The notes: generated by a model from the sequence alone, not told the origin. A stretch of DNA of 64,000 bases from Euclidia mi (GCA_944739405.2 OX123187.2:75314450-75378449), one strand, 5' to 3'; positions 42,913 to 56,127 are shown, counted from the stretch's first letter. Numbers and translations are program-made.

Positions 42913-44206
42913 CTTAAGCAAGCGGAGCCGGTCAACGCCTAGGTCAGGCAGAAGGTTAAGAACACCGTAACGCCTCTGTCTGCCCTCCTTTAAAAGGGCT
43001 TACCACTACTAGGTACCAATAGATGACAGAAATTATTCAGACCTTTAACTGCATTCACAACGACAAACAAATTCCAAAGCCAAAGCAGTGTAGTACATCT
43101 CATTCTAGCTGCGAAAAACCCAAGTAAAAAGATTTCAACATTACGTACAATCATTATGCGCAACCTACTTACAAAACGCCCGTATGATAATAATATTATG
43201 ACAAATGACGGTGAAAATCACCTGCGTTAGAACCTGATAAAATGAAACTGTTGACGTCAATTGATTGTACGCCAGTAAATTTACATTTTTACGTCATAAA
43301 AATTCGTCGAGGAAATTTTGCAACAGTCCATTTTTACGGTTTCATCACAAGAGCGATAATTGTTTCTATTAATAGGTACGGTTTATTTTTTGTCATTTTG
43401 GTGTTTTGAGTAGCTTTTTTTTCGTGTGTGTGTTTATGTGTGTGTGTGTGTGTGTGGCCAACAGAGATATCGAAATTTCTAAGTGTCCTGGAACCCCAGA
43501 CACGACTTACGACTCTTGTGATATGATAAGAACTTCGATCGCCACCTTCACTTGCCATCTGAAGCATGTTAGCGCTCTGATATAAATGTCATACCGTGGG
43601 TATAATGGAAGAACTGAATAAGTCAAAATTTCAAGTTTCGAGATAATCGCGATTTACTGTTTTTTTTTACACTTTTTTTACACCACTAAGAAATGGAGAA
43701 CAATTTTACCGTCGGCGATTTTATCGATAATAGCAACTTTTATCATGAACCAAAAAAAAATAAAAAATAAAAAACCTATTTATCCAATTTCGCCACATCA
43801 AGATATTGCAAACATACCGTAGTTAGCTAATTCTATATTGTAGTTATTCAGTTTTCCCACACATTAGATGAATGTGAATACATGAATTTGGGTCAACTAA
43901 GTACACTTATTGAGTTTTGAACCTAAAGAAATATTTAAACACGAAAGTTAGGCATTCTTCATGAAAGTTTATTTGTGAAATTTTATCACTTATTATTGAT
44001 CTCACATGAAATAAAAAACCTGGATTGGAAGTAGTAATATTGTATACATAAAAAAATAAACGTAAAATTACAATATCAAAATTAACAGAATTAGGTATGG
44101 CAACAAAATATTAAAGTTATGTAATAAAATCAAATAAATTATTTATTATAAATCTTCTAAAATCAACTAAAACAAAAATAACTTTCCTTTACATTAAATC
44201 ATGCTA
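42913..44206. other. AT-rich intergenic DNA, no gene seen
   Basis: It contains a short (GT)n microsatellite at about 43424-43456. Nothing else recognised. Confidence 0.4.
43424..43456. repeat. (GT)n microsatellite
   Basis: Interrupted GT run. Confidence 0.85.
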
Positions 44207-45530
44207 GGGAGGTCTGAAAAGTTTCCGAACTCAACCTGAAGGAAGCAGCACTCGTCAAAAAAAGTGTTGTGGATGTAATTGTACTTCTTGTGGCAGTTAC
44301 CCACCAAAATTTCATCTATTTTGTACCAGTAGTTGCTGTTTGTCAGCCATACGTTTGAGTCGATGTGAGATGTTTTTTGTGAAAATGGAAAATTTTGTAT
44401 CGAGCCGTCATTAAATTCTTGTTTTTAAAAGGCAATACGCCGACGCCATTTAAATTTGATTAAAACTCTGTTTATGGGGACTCTCTGCTCCATTATCATC
44501 GCCCTAGCGTTATCCCGGTTGCATCCCAAAATTTACACGTCTTAGAGCCCGAGGTCCGCTAACTGGTCTTATCAGATATGACAGAATATCAACTTTTCCA
44601 AAGAGCGACTGCCGTTTGACCTCTGCAACCCAAAGGGATAGCGATATTTCATGGTTTAGACCAGTATCAGTTTCTTAGAGGGTACTGACTCCCCGTAATG
44701 ACTGTCAAAAATCTTCATGATAGCCAGGAGCGACGGTTTAACGTGCACCGAGGCACAGGGCTAGCTATAATGAACTATTTAAAACGCACTTAACTTTGAA
44801 AAGTCATTGGCGCGTGCCGTGAATTGGCACCCGATACCCTCTGCATGGACCGCCATTGGTACCTATACAAGGCAATCAATGCCTCTCTGCTCCATCATTT
44901 ACCACAAAGAAATTTTGGGCAGCTGAATTTAAACCTGGTCGTAAGAGCTAGGGAACAGATGAAGGTCCGGGACGTCCAAAAACTGCAACCACTGACGATA
45001 ACTTTGCAAAATTTCACCAAATGGTGCTAGACGATCGCTGAATTGAGTAAAAGAGATAGCAGAGGCTATGAAAATGACCAACAAATGTATTAGTTACATA
45101 TTAAATCAAGATTTAAGCATGAGCAAGCTCCCAGCGCGATGGGTGCCGTGTTTGCTCACGTTAAGACCAAAACCGCGTTCGAATGAACATTTTTAATGAT
45201 CTGATTACGTAGTTTGGCCTAATAAATCCAAGTTTTGGTCCAAGTAATGACTGTAGATGAAACATGGATACACCATTATACGCCCAAATCAATAATCCTC
45301 CTTAGCAATTTACTGCTTGGAAGGTCCAAGCCAAGGAGGAACCAACTCCAAAGACAAAGGTTGTTTTTTCGGCTGGGAAAGTGATGCTGACTGTTTTTGG
45401 GATATTCATGGAGAGAGTTCGAAAGGGATAATTATAACTACAGCATACTACGCTTTATTACTAGACAAATTGAAGGTAGAAGTTGTGCAAAAAGGTCCAC
45501 ATTTGCAGAAAACACTATATTACTGACATA
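44207..45530 (+). pseudogene. Decayed mariner transposase and 5' end, interrupted by another repeat
   Basis: The left end carries a mariner-type terminal sequence (GAGGTCTGAAAAGTTTCCGA). Coding sense begins near 44384 (MENFV) and runs, after the insert at 44496-44882, through KKFWAAEFKPGR, REIAEAMKMTNKCVSYILNQ and VDETWIHHYTPKSNN (first catalytic D at 45256-45258). It continues with WKVQAKEEPTPKTKVVFSAG, LTVFWDIHG and KGPHLQKT. The second and third catalytic D regions and the 3' end are gone. Many stops and shifts; a dead fragment of a Tc1/mariner transposase. Confidence 0.75.
44496..44882. mobile_element. Dispersed repeat inserted in the mariner
   Basis: Flanked by near-identical CTCTCTGCTCCATTA and CTCTCTGCTCCATCA at 44481-44495 and 44883-44897, a target duplication of mariner coding sequence. 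The interior has CGCCCTAGCGTTATCCCGGT, GAGCGACTGCCGTTTGACCT, CTGACTCCCCGTAATGACTG and CTTTGAAAAGTCATTGGCGC. I know it as a common lepidopteran retroelement-derived repeat but cannot class it further. Confidence 0.65.
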
Positions 45531-45566
45531 AATCTTCGTATATTTTATATTTATTTTGTCGCTGAT

Positions 45567-45806
45567 TGCCTGCATTGCCCAGTAAATAACCTATACGTCT
45601 GTCGATCGAGAGGTCTTAGGTTCGATTCCCGGGCTAGGCAAGAGTGTAGGTAACTGATTTTTCCGAATTCTCAGTAGTAGAACGAAGTTTGGCAATGTGC
45701 CCGGCAACGTCAATAGACCCCCTTTTTACGTAGGACCTAAAAATGCATGACATGGCCAAATGTGGGTGTATTAATTACAACTTCTGTCTACCTCTTCGGA
45801 GTATCG
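45567..45806 (+). mobile_element. tRNA-derived SINE, diverged head
   Basis: The B-box GGTTCGATTCCCGGG and body CTCAGTAGTAGAACGAAGTT are clear. The head (GCCTGCATTGCCCAGTAAAT) is diverged, and the 3' end stops at TCTTCGGAGTATC. Confidence 0.78.
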
Positions 45807-46076
45807 GTTTGCCTCGTCACGCCTTGCTTGCTATCTCGCGAGGTATTTTCTCACCTTTAGGCTCTCATAATAGGAAGGGGGCGTATAATGGTCAAACAAT
45901 TATATTAACTACTTATTCTCATATAACTCATTTCATCAGCCTATCACTCCTAGATGTGGGCCTCCCCAGGGTATGCCACAAGACCCATTCTGGCGGTCAA
46001 CACTACGCTTGCTGAGGCATGGCCTTAAGATCTAGACCATAAGTTCCCCCATTCAATTTGCTTATAACTCTGAACT
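45807..46076. other. Spacer, nothing recognised
   Basis: No gene or assignable repeat. Confidence 0.35.
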
Positions 46077-46485
46077 AAAGTCAAAATCCTTCATTCATTT
46101 AGATCACAAAGTGACACTTATGAACGTCAAATTTGAAACATTATTACTGTATGCTTCTACATTTACATTTATTGCCACATTCGCAAAGCAAGGGCGTAGA
46201 ACCATGAGAAAGAACGGACAATAAAACTCACGGTCACTTTTTTTAATCGCCAGGTTTTTAATTATACATAACAATTAAATTTTTGTAAGGTGCTGTAACT
46301 GTTATACCTTCTTTGTTACTTGTATATATTTACTGTACATAATACTCAAGCATAATCAAGTTAAGTTTTGATGTTCATTTATTTAGCCTCCTGAACATAG
46401 ACATGGTGAAACAGGAGCATCCACTTACATTATGTACCTAACAATGCAGGCAATCCGCGTAAATGTTCAGAACCATGATGGAAAT
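46077..46485 (-). mobile_element. 3' portion of a Jockey/CR1-type LINE, family J
   Basis: A reverse 3' UTR copy with TAAAGTCAAAATCC at its terminus, CACTTATGAACGTCAAAT and TTTACATTTATTGCC. It ends at GTTCAGAACCATGATGG, matching the plus copy at 26390-27735. Confidence 0.7.
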
Positions 46486-46599
46486 GATGAAGTTAAATAT
46501 CAAAAAAAATTATACCAGCCCATAAGACCACCATCAACCAGTCATCGCAAGTAGCACCCATTCACGAGTATGACGCATGTGTCAGCTATCATCCCTCTC

Positions 46600-46950
46600 G
46601 CCATATCAGAGGTCTATGTCACTTACTATATCAGTTACTTTGGTCTTCTGCCGGATAATCTCGTACCGGAAATTATCCATCAGCGAAATCCATATCATTG
46701 TCCTTTTCATAGCTCTCTGAGAGACATATAGTGTAGGCAGTGCAATGCAGGACAGCCCAGTTTCAATGGAGTTGAAGGCATTTTTGTAATCCACAAAAGC
46801 CAGCCACAGCGGCCGGTTTTACTCTTCGGATTTCTAAATAACCTATGAAAAAGTATGCTCTGTATGGATTTAGCCCACGGTACTAAAGCCTTTAAGAAAC
46901 CTAGCCTGCACCGGTGGCTGGAAGACATCAAATCTTGATGTCAGAAAAAA
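46600..46950 (-). pseudogene. RTE reverse transcriptase fragment (motif A region)
   Basis: Minus-strand frames give ARFLKGFSTV, a broken KSEE-NRPLWLAF segment and FVDYKNAFNSIETG, the RT motif A of a third RTE lineage (consensus FVDYEKAFDSIE). Its motif A aspartate has become N. Several stops. Confidence 0.6.
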
Positions 46951-47996
46951 GTAGGGAGGGCTGGCCACACCACCCAGTCTTAAAGAGCTGCTCTCTGAGG
47001 CACGAGGCAAGCCATAACATAACATAACATTTACAATTTAAACACATTACTTCGAAAATTTACTGCCTAGAATTCTAACCCGAACCCTGTGAATGGCAGT
47101 CTGTTGATATCTCTTCTAGGCTATCGCTGCCTACCTTAGTAACATAATATGTCTAATAATAGTATATCTAAAATTATCCGATTGTAATAAATCGCCGGTA
47201 AAATATAGCATATAGCACGTACTACTACTTTAAGTTGCAGTGAGTTTAGAATCTAAATCGATCATTTTGCTGTATCGATCATTTTTACCTAGTGATTTAG
47301 TTATATTTAAGTAATTTTATTTTAATTGGAGCAAAATTGTCGTGGAGCCCCTAGAGGTTCTTCGTGGAGCTCTGGCGCTCCGCGGAGCACACTTTGAGAA
47401 TGGTTGATCTATATCTTTATAATGTAAACCACATTATTTCGCGCTAATTTATACTACTGAATTGCACTATAACTTTGCTTACATGCGTATACTATAAATA
47501 TTAAATAATTACACCTATTGACATTTATTTGATTAGAATCTCTTATAAATTTATATTTTCTCGAAGAAGAAATAAATAAAAATACTTATTTCAAAACGAA
47601 AGAACGCTCATGAATGCCCGAATTAAATAACTAATGTTGTTTAGTTTTCCTTCAACTTGACTAGTTTCATTAAAATATTTTCGTGCGCGGAAGAACTAAA
47701 TAACTCAATTTAGCTAATTCATGTCCTACTCAAGTGATCAGAAGTCACAGTTGTTCATTTATTTATAGAGTTAGTCATTTTTTTCTAATAATATTTAATG
47801 TTCATTTATATATATCTATTTCTACAATTGAAACACAAAAATGGCTTTATTTTTGGACTGGGTAAAGATATAAGAATATTTGTTAGACCAAAAGATGCGG
47901 CACATTTTGGGGTTCACGAAAATGGTAAAAGGTCAATTTGGCCAAAATCTGAGTTATTTAGTTCTTCCATTATACTCACGATACATACATACACAT
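46951..47996. other. AT-rich DNA with a SINE head fragment
   Basis: A short (CATAA)n run at about 47015-47030. A family D SINE head in reverse lies at about 47035-47140 (CTAACCCGAACCCTG as B-box, TCTAGGCTATCGCTGCC as A-box). No gene seen. Confidence 0.4.
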
Positions 47997-48250
47997 ACAT
48001 AGTCTCACGCCTATATCCCCGAAGAGTTAGGCAGAGGTATATTGCTACACCCACTTTTCGTACAAATTTATTTTAGTGCCACGTAATAGGGGGCGAGCTT
48101 ATTGCCGTACCGGGGACATTATCAGACTCCGTGCTGCTGCTGAGAATGTCCTAACGGAAAACCCAATAACACTTTGCCTGGCCCGGGGATCGAACCCGAG
48201 ACCTCCCAATCCCACGTGCACATTTATGCCACGAGACCAACGAGGCAGTC
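47997..48250 (-). mobile_element. tRNA-derived SINE, head type B, with (TATG)n tail
   Basis: A reverse copy. The tail at the left reads, on its own strand, GTGAGACTATGTATG followed by further TATG units. That is the same tail as the RTE LINE at 39893, unlike the A-rich tails of most copies. Confidence 0.87.
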
Positions 48251-48407
48251 AGTCATAACAAGCAATCACTCATCAATGTGGTTACCACTGTTATCTTTGG
48301 ATGCTACTGCCCGTTTTTCTCTGGTGTGAGAAAAATACTTGAGATCAAACTCTATACCAACCTGCAAGCCAAATCCTCCTGTTGACTGGCAATGCTATTC
48401 TGATGCA

Positions 48408-48465
48408 AATAAAGAGAGGCCTATGTCTAACAGTAGACTGCAAAAGGCAAGATGATGAGAGCTAC
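48408..48465 (+). repeat. RTE LINE 3'-end fragment
   Basis: GAGAGGCCTATGTCTAACAG, GACTGCAAAAGGC and a GATGATGAG end. Confidence 0.5.
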
Positions 48466-48839
48466 ATCTCCAGTTTAAATGATGCATTCATTTACATATT
48501 CATTATTACGATGAGTTATGCAAGAAAATTATTGCTTAAATATACATAGGATAGGTACACTATGTGAGCGTCTAGCTTTTTCCCTAGAGTTAAATAGCGT
48601 TTACGGTTGCCCTGTTCTATCAGGGCGTAATGTGATGCTATATATATCTTTACATCCTCAGTAAACCTGCTAACTAACACATAAAGAAGGTTTCAAATTA
48701 GTGTGGTATCTAAGTAGCCACCTTATTCTTGAGCATAGTACATTTAATATATATACCTAGACTTTTATAGTTTGATGAAATGTTTTTAAATATTGCCTAA
48801 TGTTTTACCTAAAGAAGTAGAATAAAAAAAATAAAAAAA
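48466..48839. other. AT-rich spacer, nothing recognised
   Basis: No gene or repeat recognised. Confidence 0.4.
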
Positions 48840-49443
48840 CGTTTATTTCAATTACAATTGGCATTGTGATACATATTATTGGAGATCACCTTTTAAGCAT
48901 GGAATTGCTTGTATTAGGAGACTCCGCGCTTCCACTTGTCACTTTAATGCAATTGAAATGTAGACTATGTAAATTATGTAAACATGCAAAAATAAAATGG
49001 TGAGATATGAATTTACACTTTCGTGGTTTTTAACATTAGTTTTACATTGAAAATAAAGTGGTGACTTAAAGTTATACAAATGTTCTTACAAGTAAATGAG
49101 AGTTACACAGGAAGAGGCAGATCACGCATGTAGGTGTGATATGTGTATCATGAATGAGTGAGTGTGGCTGTAAGTGTGTGAGAGTGTAAGAGATTGAAGT
49201 ATGAGAGTGTGGTTGTGTCGTGTGTGAAATACAATATAGTGAGCATTGCTCAGTTCATTTTTGTTCACTTTTGATTATTGATTGTTATTAACATGCTATG
49301 CCTAGACGAAACGTAGCTGTCCTAATGTATGTTATCGTTTGTCGGTTAGCCCTGCGACACTGTTTTGGGATCAAAAGAAGCACAATAAGTCTTCTTTCAC
49401 TAACCATGCGCTCATCATCCCAATTTTATCGTAACTAATTGGT

Positions 49444-51108
49444 TTACTGAATAGAAGATACAATAGACTCAACATCGTCGTAAGTTTTAGTACTAAGCCA
49501 ATCGATTACAACTTTTTTACAGTTCCGGAGCTTCATGGAATATATCCGCAATTCTTTATTCAGCAAGTTATATAAATAAGACGATTGCCGTGGGTATTGC
49601 CTTTTAGCGAAACCAGATCTAACGTGGACAGTTGGAGCGACCAAGTAGCTCCTTCTGTTTTTTGACTTAGAGGGGTCATACGGGAGTGATGTGTGTTTTT
49701 TTAAGATAAGTTGAAGCAAATAAAGCTTTCTCACAGACAAAAGGCCTGAGAATAGATATAGGTTGTGGGTGGGATACCTATAGGGTTTAAAGAACATGAC
49801 CTTAATTAAGGTTCTCTGCACCCTCTCAAGCTCCAAGAATTTTGGTTTTGTTGTCCCTCCCCAGCAAGACAGACAGTACATGAGGATAGATTGGGCCAGT
49901 GATATGTATACTTGCTTCAGAAGTTGCTTTATAGCTGCATGTCTCAGTGTTTTAAAAGTCCATATCAGCTTCCTAACTCTTTTCATAATAAGTTCGGTGT
50001 GCATATGCCAAGACAGGCGCTGGTCAATCACAACACCTAGATATTTGGTATATTGTAACCTGTCAATTTTTGAGCAAGAGCAGCCGTGGTTGCTAGTAGT
50101 AGGGTTAAGGCAGTTATGGACTTTTAACTGGAAATCTTGAGACGGTTGCGAGTTATTATACTTAGTAAAACAGATGTAGTTGGATTTGGAGGTATTTAGT
50201 GTGAGGAGACTATGGTTTAGCCAGACTGCTATCTTCGCGAGGCCACGCTCGGCCAACCTTCGAACATCATCCCAAGTCTTAGCAGTGAAGATAATGGCAG
50301 TATCGTCGGCGTATGAGAAAATCAGCCCGCCATCAATCTTCATGTCACAGAGGTTATTAATGTAGATAAAGAATAAGGTCGGGCCAAGAACACTGCCTTG
50401 GGGGACGCCGAAGTTGACGTTTGACTCGCAACTGGTGTACATTGCAATTTTAACCCTTTGCTTGCGATTGTTGATGTAGGAATTGAAAAGTTCAAGAGCA
50501 GGCCCTCTTATTACGATCTGTTCTAGCCTCTGTAAAAGTAAAGGGACAGACACTGTGTCAAAGGCCTTTTTGAGGTCAAGAAAAGCAGCTAGACATTTGG
50601 CTCCACCATCTACACCGTCTATCAAAGCAGAAGTTAGTGCTAGAACTGCATACTCGGTAGACTTGCCCTGTCGTAACCCAAACTGAGAAGGCGAAAGTAT
50701 TTTATATTTAGTTAGAAATTTTATCAAGCGTGTGTTTATAAGCTTCTCAAGTATTTTTGAAATGGATGGTAGGGCCGAAATTGGTCTATAGTTGGACGGG
50801 TCAGACTTATCTCCTGATTTGTACACAGGTGTTATAAGGGCTACTTTCAAAGCGTCGGGGAAAAGTCCCTGCTTGAAGCACATGTTGGCTAAATGGGTTA
50901 TGATTGGTACAATTTGTTCATGTGCAGATTTTAGAAAGTTGACTTGTATTTTGTCCCAACCAGGGGAACTATCTGATTTCAAGCTCATCAGCGTGGCTCG
51001 AACTTCGTCGGGGTCTGTGTCGAGAAGAACAAAAGATGTGGCCAAAGGATTGTCTACCGAGGATGAGTCAGGCTTGATATTATTTCCTATTGAGGACTGA
51101 GAAGTTCA
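49444..51108 (-). pseudogene. LINE ORF2 reverse transcriptase half
   Basis: Open from just below the stop at 51106-51108 to the natural stop at 49444. RT blocks in order: LKSDSSPGWDKIQVNFLKSA, VALITPVYKSGDKSDPSNYR, PISALPSISKILEKLI, SQFGLRQGKSTEYAVLALT, AAFLDLKKAFDTVSV (motif A), NFGVPQGSVLGPTLFFIYIN, FSYADDTAIIF (motif C), YTKYLGVVIDQRLSWHMH and a C-terminal thumb/tail region. Both catalytic boxes are intact over more than 500 residues. It copies LINE RNA at the nicked target in the nucleus. It is separated from its endonuclease by three lesions and so is not translated as part of a full ORF2. Confidence 0.85.
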
Positions 51109-51251
51109 GATGTTTTCAGCAAGAAGTTTGCCTATGTTACAGAAGTAGTCATTAACCTTGTCAACAGCGTGTTGTGGGGTTGTGAGTATATCTAGCAGTT
51201 CCACATTAATAGTTTTTTAGGTTTGCGTTGTGTGATGTCATTAATGATAGC

Positions 51252-52421
51252 CTATGTTTTTTTAGGATTTCTGAAAGCTTTAGAAAGTTGATCTCTGTCA
51301 TGTTTACGTTTTTGTTTCTCAATAATGGTACAACAGTAGTTACGATACCTTTTATATGTGATATTAAGCACCTCGTTGTATGTATCAAGCCTAAGTTTCT
51401 TTTGCATACGATTTCTGTTTATAATGCACCGCAGCAAGCCAATTGTCATCCATGACTTTAGAAGTCTATTTTTCACAGGTATATTCATAGTAATTGTACT
51501 AAGTGTGATGCAATTTTGTAATATATCAATTAGATTATTCGTAAAGGTGTTAGGGCTATGTAGTTTTAATAGGTCTGATAGATTACTGGCCTTGAAAAAT
51601 TCAAGGCCTTTCTCCGAATTGAAAACTGTTTTTGTTTTTGAGCATTTGATTAAATTAGTATGGGTTGAAATTTTTAAAAAGGTCATGAAATGGTCAGTAA
51701 TGGTCGTGTGAATGACTGCAATGGTTGCAGTTTGGTTACCAGGCTTTAGTTTTATTATAAAGTGGTCAAGGCAAGTTTTGTATCTCGTAGGAAGCGAGTG
51801 TCCAGGGAGTAGACCATGCATTGCCAACATATTAAGATAGTTAAGTCGGTTTGTACGTTCGTGTGACAGCTCATTTTCATTGTATATTAGGTTAATATTT
51901 ATGTCTCCAGTGATTATTATAGTTTTAGTTGATGCAAGATTGACTAGATGATTGTTTAACGAGTTAATAAATTGGTCTGCGTTCGTAGTTGAAGGAGATC
52001 GATAAATTGCAATAACTATAATGTCAGGCGTAACATAAATCTCCAAGCAAGACGCATGAACTAACTTTACTTCTCTTGTTTGATTTTTGTGACTGCTTTT
52101 AATATACGCGACTACTCCGTCAGCCTTATTTAGATGGTTTGTAGTTTGGTACGAGTTATAGTTAGTTATTTGAGGTATTAGTTTATTTGAGTTCAGTCTA
52201 CATTCGGTTAGGATGACCAAATCAATATCCGTTTTAAGATTGAGTACATTTAATTGAAGATCATCGAAATTAGAATAGACAGATCTAATGTTCTGCGAAA
52301 CAATTGCAAAGCCGGGAGAGTAAGGCGCTATATGCTTAGAGAAGTCAGCAATATCACAATCAAAAACTTGAGCTATTTCAGAATTATCGATGTCTTTCAA
52401 AGTGAGTAAAGTATTATCCAT
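51252..52421 (-). pseudogene. LINE ORF2 endonuclease half (APE type)
   Basis: Starts at the ATG at 52419-52421 and runs to the in-frame TAG at 51252-51254, which stands where a Trp codon is expected (NPKKT then W). Endonuclease motifs: SQNIRSVYSNFDDL, DLVILTECRL (metal-binding E), VIAIYRSPS, TIIITGDININLIY (GDxN) and the TDH box as TTITDHFMTF. Past the stop the frame changes near 51216 and meets TGA at 51106-51108 before joining the reverse transcriptase half. The motifs themselves look intact. Confidence 0.82.
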
Positions 52422-52640
52422 TTAGATATGTTTTATAGATGCAGGATAACGTTATTACATTCGTATTCTTACTTTGTGTGTGGATGAGGGTGAGTGTGTG
52501 TGTCTGTGAGTGTGTAAAAGTATATGTGGTTTGAAGGTTTGTGATTTTGATATGCGTATGCCATGTAGGTTTGAGTGATAAAGATTGAGTGTTAGGGCGC
52601 GATTGGTAATCAAAGCGTAACTTATTATAGAACTTAGTGT

Positions 52641-55600
52641 TTAACTTAATACTAATTAATTTTGAGATTTTCAAAAACTGATGAAGGTTTAACGAATATG
52701 TAAAGTATAATAAGAAAATAAAGTAACAAGAGTAGGTAGCTTTTAAGGTTAAAACTAGTCATGCAAGCTGTAAAAGGCTATGTACCTGTGACTCACAATT
52801 TATAACAATGTAGAAACCAAAAGTAGGTACTTAATACTTTGAAATGTTTTCATGCATGAAATGTGGTAAGAAGCCTTAAGAAAACATTTTAATATAACAT
52901 CATATCATAGATGAACACTTTTGCTTTTTCCTTTATCAAATTATAATACATAATATGTGACGAGAACATTCAATAGTTCACAAAAAATATTAAATCACAT
53001 ATTTATGCCAAAATTATTTAAAAAGTATTTTTATACTTTTTGAAAGTAAAAGTATAGAATGTCATGTCGTAACGACGACTCGTGTAACCCATGGCAAAAT
53101 GTCGACAGGGATATAAGGTATTGTACCTATATTTTCAAATATTTACACGATATAGTCTCTTTACATAAATATTACTAAGCAAAAGTATTGTTAGAAGTCG
53201 GTCACTTTTAGAAATCATACTTTGCTCTTATCTTTGAATTACGGTGCAATTCAGGAAAACAACAAACATAAAGATACATACGCATCTTTGTCCCACATAA
53301 GAATTGAGCATATGATACCAAAAATAAAGGTACTTCGTAATTAATTCCTTCCTAAATTGCCTCAAGTTTAGTACAAAATTACTTACGTTAATTAGGAAAA
53401 TTAACAATGATTTAATGGACCACTGCGCACGATCAAAAACCAGTCTTTACGTAGAGTGGTGTCGTAAAACTGTCAAAATTTCGTTTCGTTCACTCGTTAA
53501 TTATACCTTTACTTCGTCTTACAGCTATTTGGGTAACCTCAAATGTGTAGGGCGAAATATGGAGCAAATTGTGGGACATGGGAATATTTTGCTATTTGTG
53601 TTTTGTAATTAAGATAATTTTGGAAGAGACACCATCCAGTAGCAAGATGGTAATGTGGTTAATATGGTTACCTTATCACTGCCAAAACATTGTTTATTAA
53701 CAAAGTTTAGTTTAGTTACAGTTTAGACACAATTTAATACGTAACATTGTTTTCAAAACTTTTGTCCCGAAGCCCGGGATTTACTAACTGGCATGACAAA
53801 AAATACATGACCAAATGTTAGGCTTCCAACGACTACTGCTGACTGACCAAAGTCAACCAAAGAGGTTGCTTATGTATATGTGTGAGAATATTTGAGAGTA
53901 CTGACTTCTAATAACAACTGAGATATGTCCGTCAGGTCATGACAGTCAGGACCGACTGCTTAAAGTGTTATCCGAAGAGGTATGAATTCTCGTGACCGAT
54001 CCATCTATACTAAAACGGTGACCGACACGTTTCTCTTCGAAAGTCTTGTAACTCGTGCGATCTCCACTTCGTTGCGGGCTGTTCATCTTTTATATAAATT
54101 GGTATGTGCAGTACCTCCGTATACAACCATACGTTAAAATGAAAATAAAAAACAATACAGGTATCAGCAACAAACAAGCCGGTGCAAATTCTATCACATT
54201 TTAAAGTTCTATTTTACATAACGTTAACAGAGCTCACATTGTTTACATTGTGAGATTAACCAGCGAAATCAAACACACATTAAACCAACGCAAGAAACTA
54301 CGAATTCACAATTTACAACAATAGATTCCACTCCTTAATTGAAATTCTCAAAAGATTTAAAAAATACAACCTCATTAATTGTAAGACAGGAGGAAATTAG
54401 CAAAACAGTACCAAATGTTACGTCCCTCTTAAAATTACCACGAAATTATTCTTAGTTAAACTTTCGACGACAGATAAACGTTTTGCAGCCCTATCATGAC
54501 AATCCTTCGTCCTCTAAGGAATAACAAAACCTTTTAATGGAAAATGGGTTTCGGTTTATAAATTCGTTTTACGACGTCCAACTGCGAGACAAAATTGCGC
54601 ACACTTGAGTGATGTTTCCAGGGATTCTTGGGGATGAGTTGAATAGCTCTTTAAGATTTGAAGTCAAGTTTAGAAATTATTGGTTTTTACTTTCTGAAAA
54701 CTCCTATATTTCATATATATTTATTAAATGGGTTCGTTAGCGTAGAGACATTAACGAAGATATTTAAGGTAGAAATATGTATGTATTCTTAAAGATTTCA
54801 ACCACCGATTTTTTATTGAATCGGTCGAGGACACAGACTTACACAATATATGTATGTTCGTCTATATGTCGTGGTACGCACAGAACACAGTTGTCTAGGT
54901 TGTATATTAATATTATTTATGATTTAATTTTTTTGAGTGTTGCAATGTCTTTCTTCTCTATAAATATTATTATTTAAAAGACGGTTCTATTACCTTCCAA
55001 GTTAAATTTAATGTTTCATTTCGACTTTCAAAGTCCAATTGCGTACTAGAACGTATCGTTAAAGAACAATGCCCATTTTTCTTAGAGACGCCGGCCCAGA
55101 TGTAGACAGTCAAAAATTATGGTAGTTGTTATTGAATTAGATAAAATACTGTTAAACTAGCACTTTGAGATTGATTAGAGGCCCGCCACAACTATAATTT
55201 TATTAAAAAAGGTACTTTTATATGCTCAATAAACATTAAGTATGTACATACTTTTATTAGGATAGTTAAATATTTCGTAGTTTTGAGTAGAAAGGATTGT
55301 GTTAATCATTTGGTAGAGATAGATACACAAAAGAAAATGCCAAAAGTCGTAAAAGAGATCCAAAAACATAAAAAAGCATTCGTAATCAGGGTCGGTCAAC
55401 TCAGATCTACGAGATACAGAGACATCGATAATGGGGAAACGGTATAGCAACTACTGATTTGATTTTTCCTGCATTAAAAACGTTGAATCAACCACCTTGT
55501 TCCTCCGTTTTAGTGTATTTTGTGAAATCCAGTGTTATTTTGTGAGATATAGACTCCAGTTTTGAGAAAGTGACTCTTACATTGTTTTAAGATTTGTATG

Positions 55601-56127
55601 TATTGTTCTATTAACAAATAAATCTCTTGTAATGAAGTGACATATAATGAAGTGACATATTGAACTCTAAACTGTGTTTTTTGGTAGTTTTATTTGAAGA
55701 TGTGGAACGTTGATTTTATTAATAATCAGTTTCTATAGAAAACAAATCTAAATCGGCATACACATCAACTTCAAGGAACTCTTCGAAAAATACAGTGCTT
55801 CCTATTTTAAACCCACAGTAAAGAAGCTAATATATAGATATACATATTATATAGGTATATGACGTTTACAATAGTTTAGTGTGGGCGACAAATAAATGGC
55901 GCTAGACGCCAAGGAGAAATTTCCTCACAAATTTTGTATGAAGTTGTCATTCTTCTCTCTGAGTATAAGTGTTCTGTGTTCGTAATGCGCACGGGCAAAT
56001 AACAAACAAAATAAAATGAATATGACATTATTGACATTTACTAACAGTCAAAAAAGTATTGCCATTTTGCAGTTTTTAAATGATATTGAATATTCGATAT
56101 AGATTTTGGACATAGGTTATCAACTTA
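52641..56127. other. Long AT-rich intergenic stretch, no gene seen
   Basis: Only short chance frames. A small tandem duplication (AATGAAGTGACATAT twice) lies at about 55631-55662, after an AACAAATAAATCTC motif that could be an old retrocopy end. Confidence 0.4.

Larger units (their letters stand above)
48840..52640 (-). mobile_element. Nearly full-length Jockey/CR1-type LINE
   Basis: Its 3' end is near 48840 (minus strand AATTGAAATAAACG then T-rich). The 3' UTR runs to 49443, the ORF2 halves lie at 49444-51108 and 51252-52421, and a short upstream leader includes a GT-rich stretch at 52480-52540. GT-rich patches also occur in the 3' UTR (49110-49230). No ORF1 is visible upstream, and no target duplication was found. 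Confidence 0.75.

Noticed and set aside
49796..51100. Plus-strand open frames opposite the LINE
   Set aside because: Antisense shadows of the reverse transcriptase reading frame.
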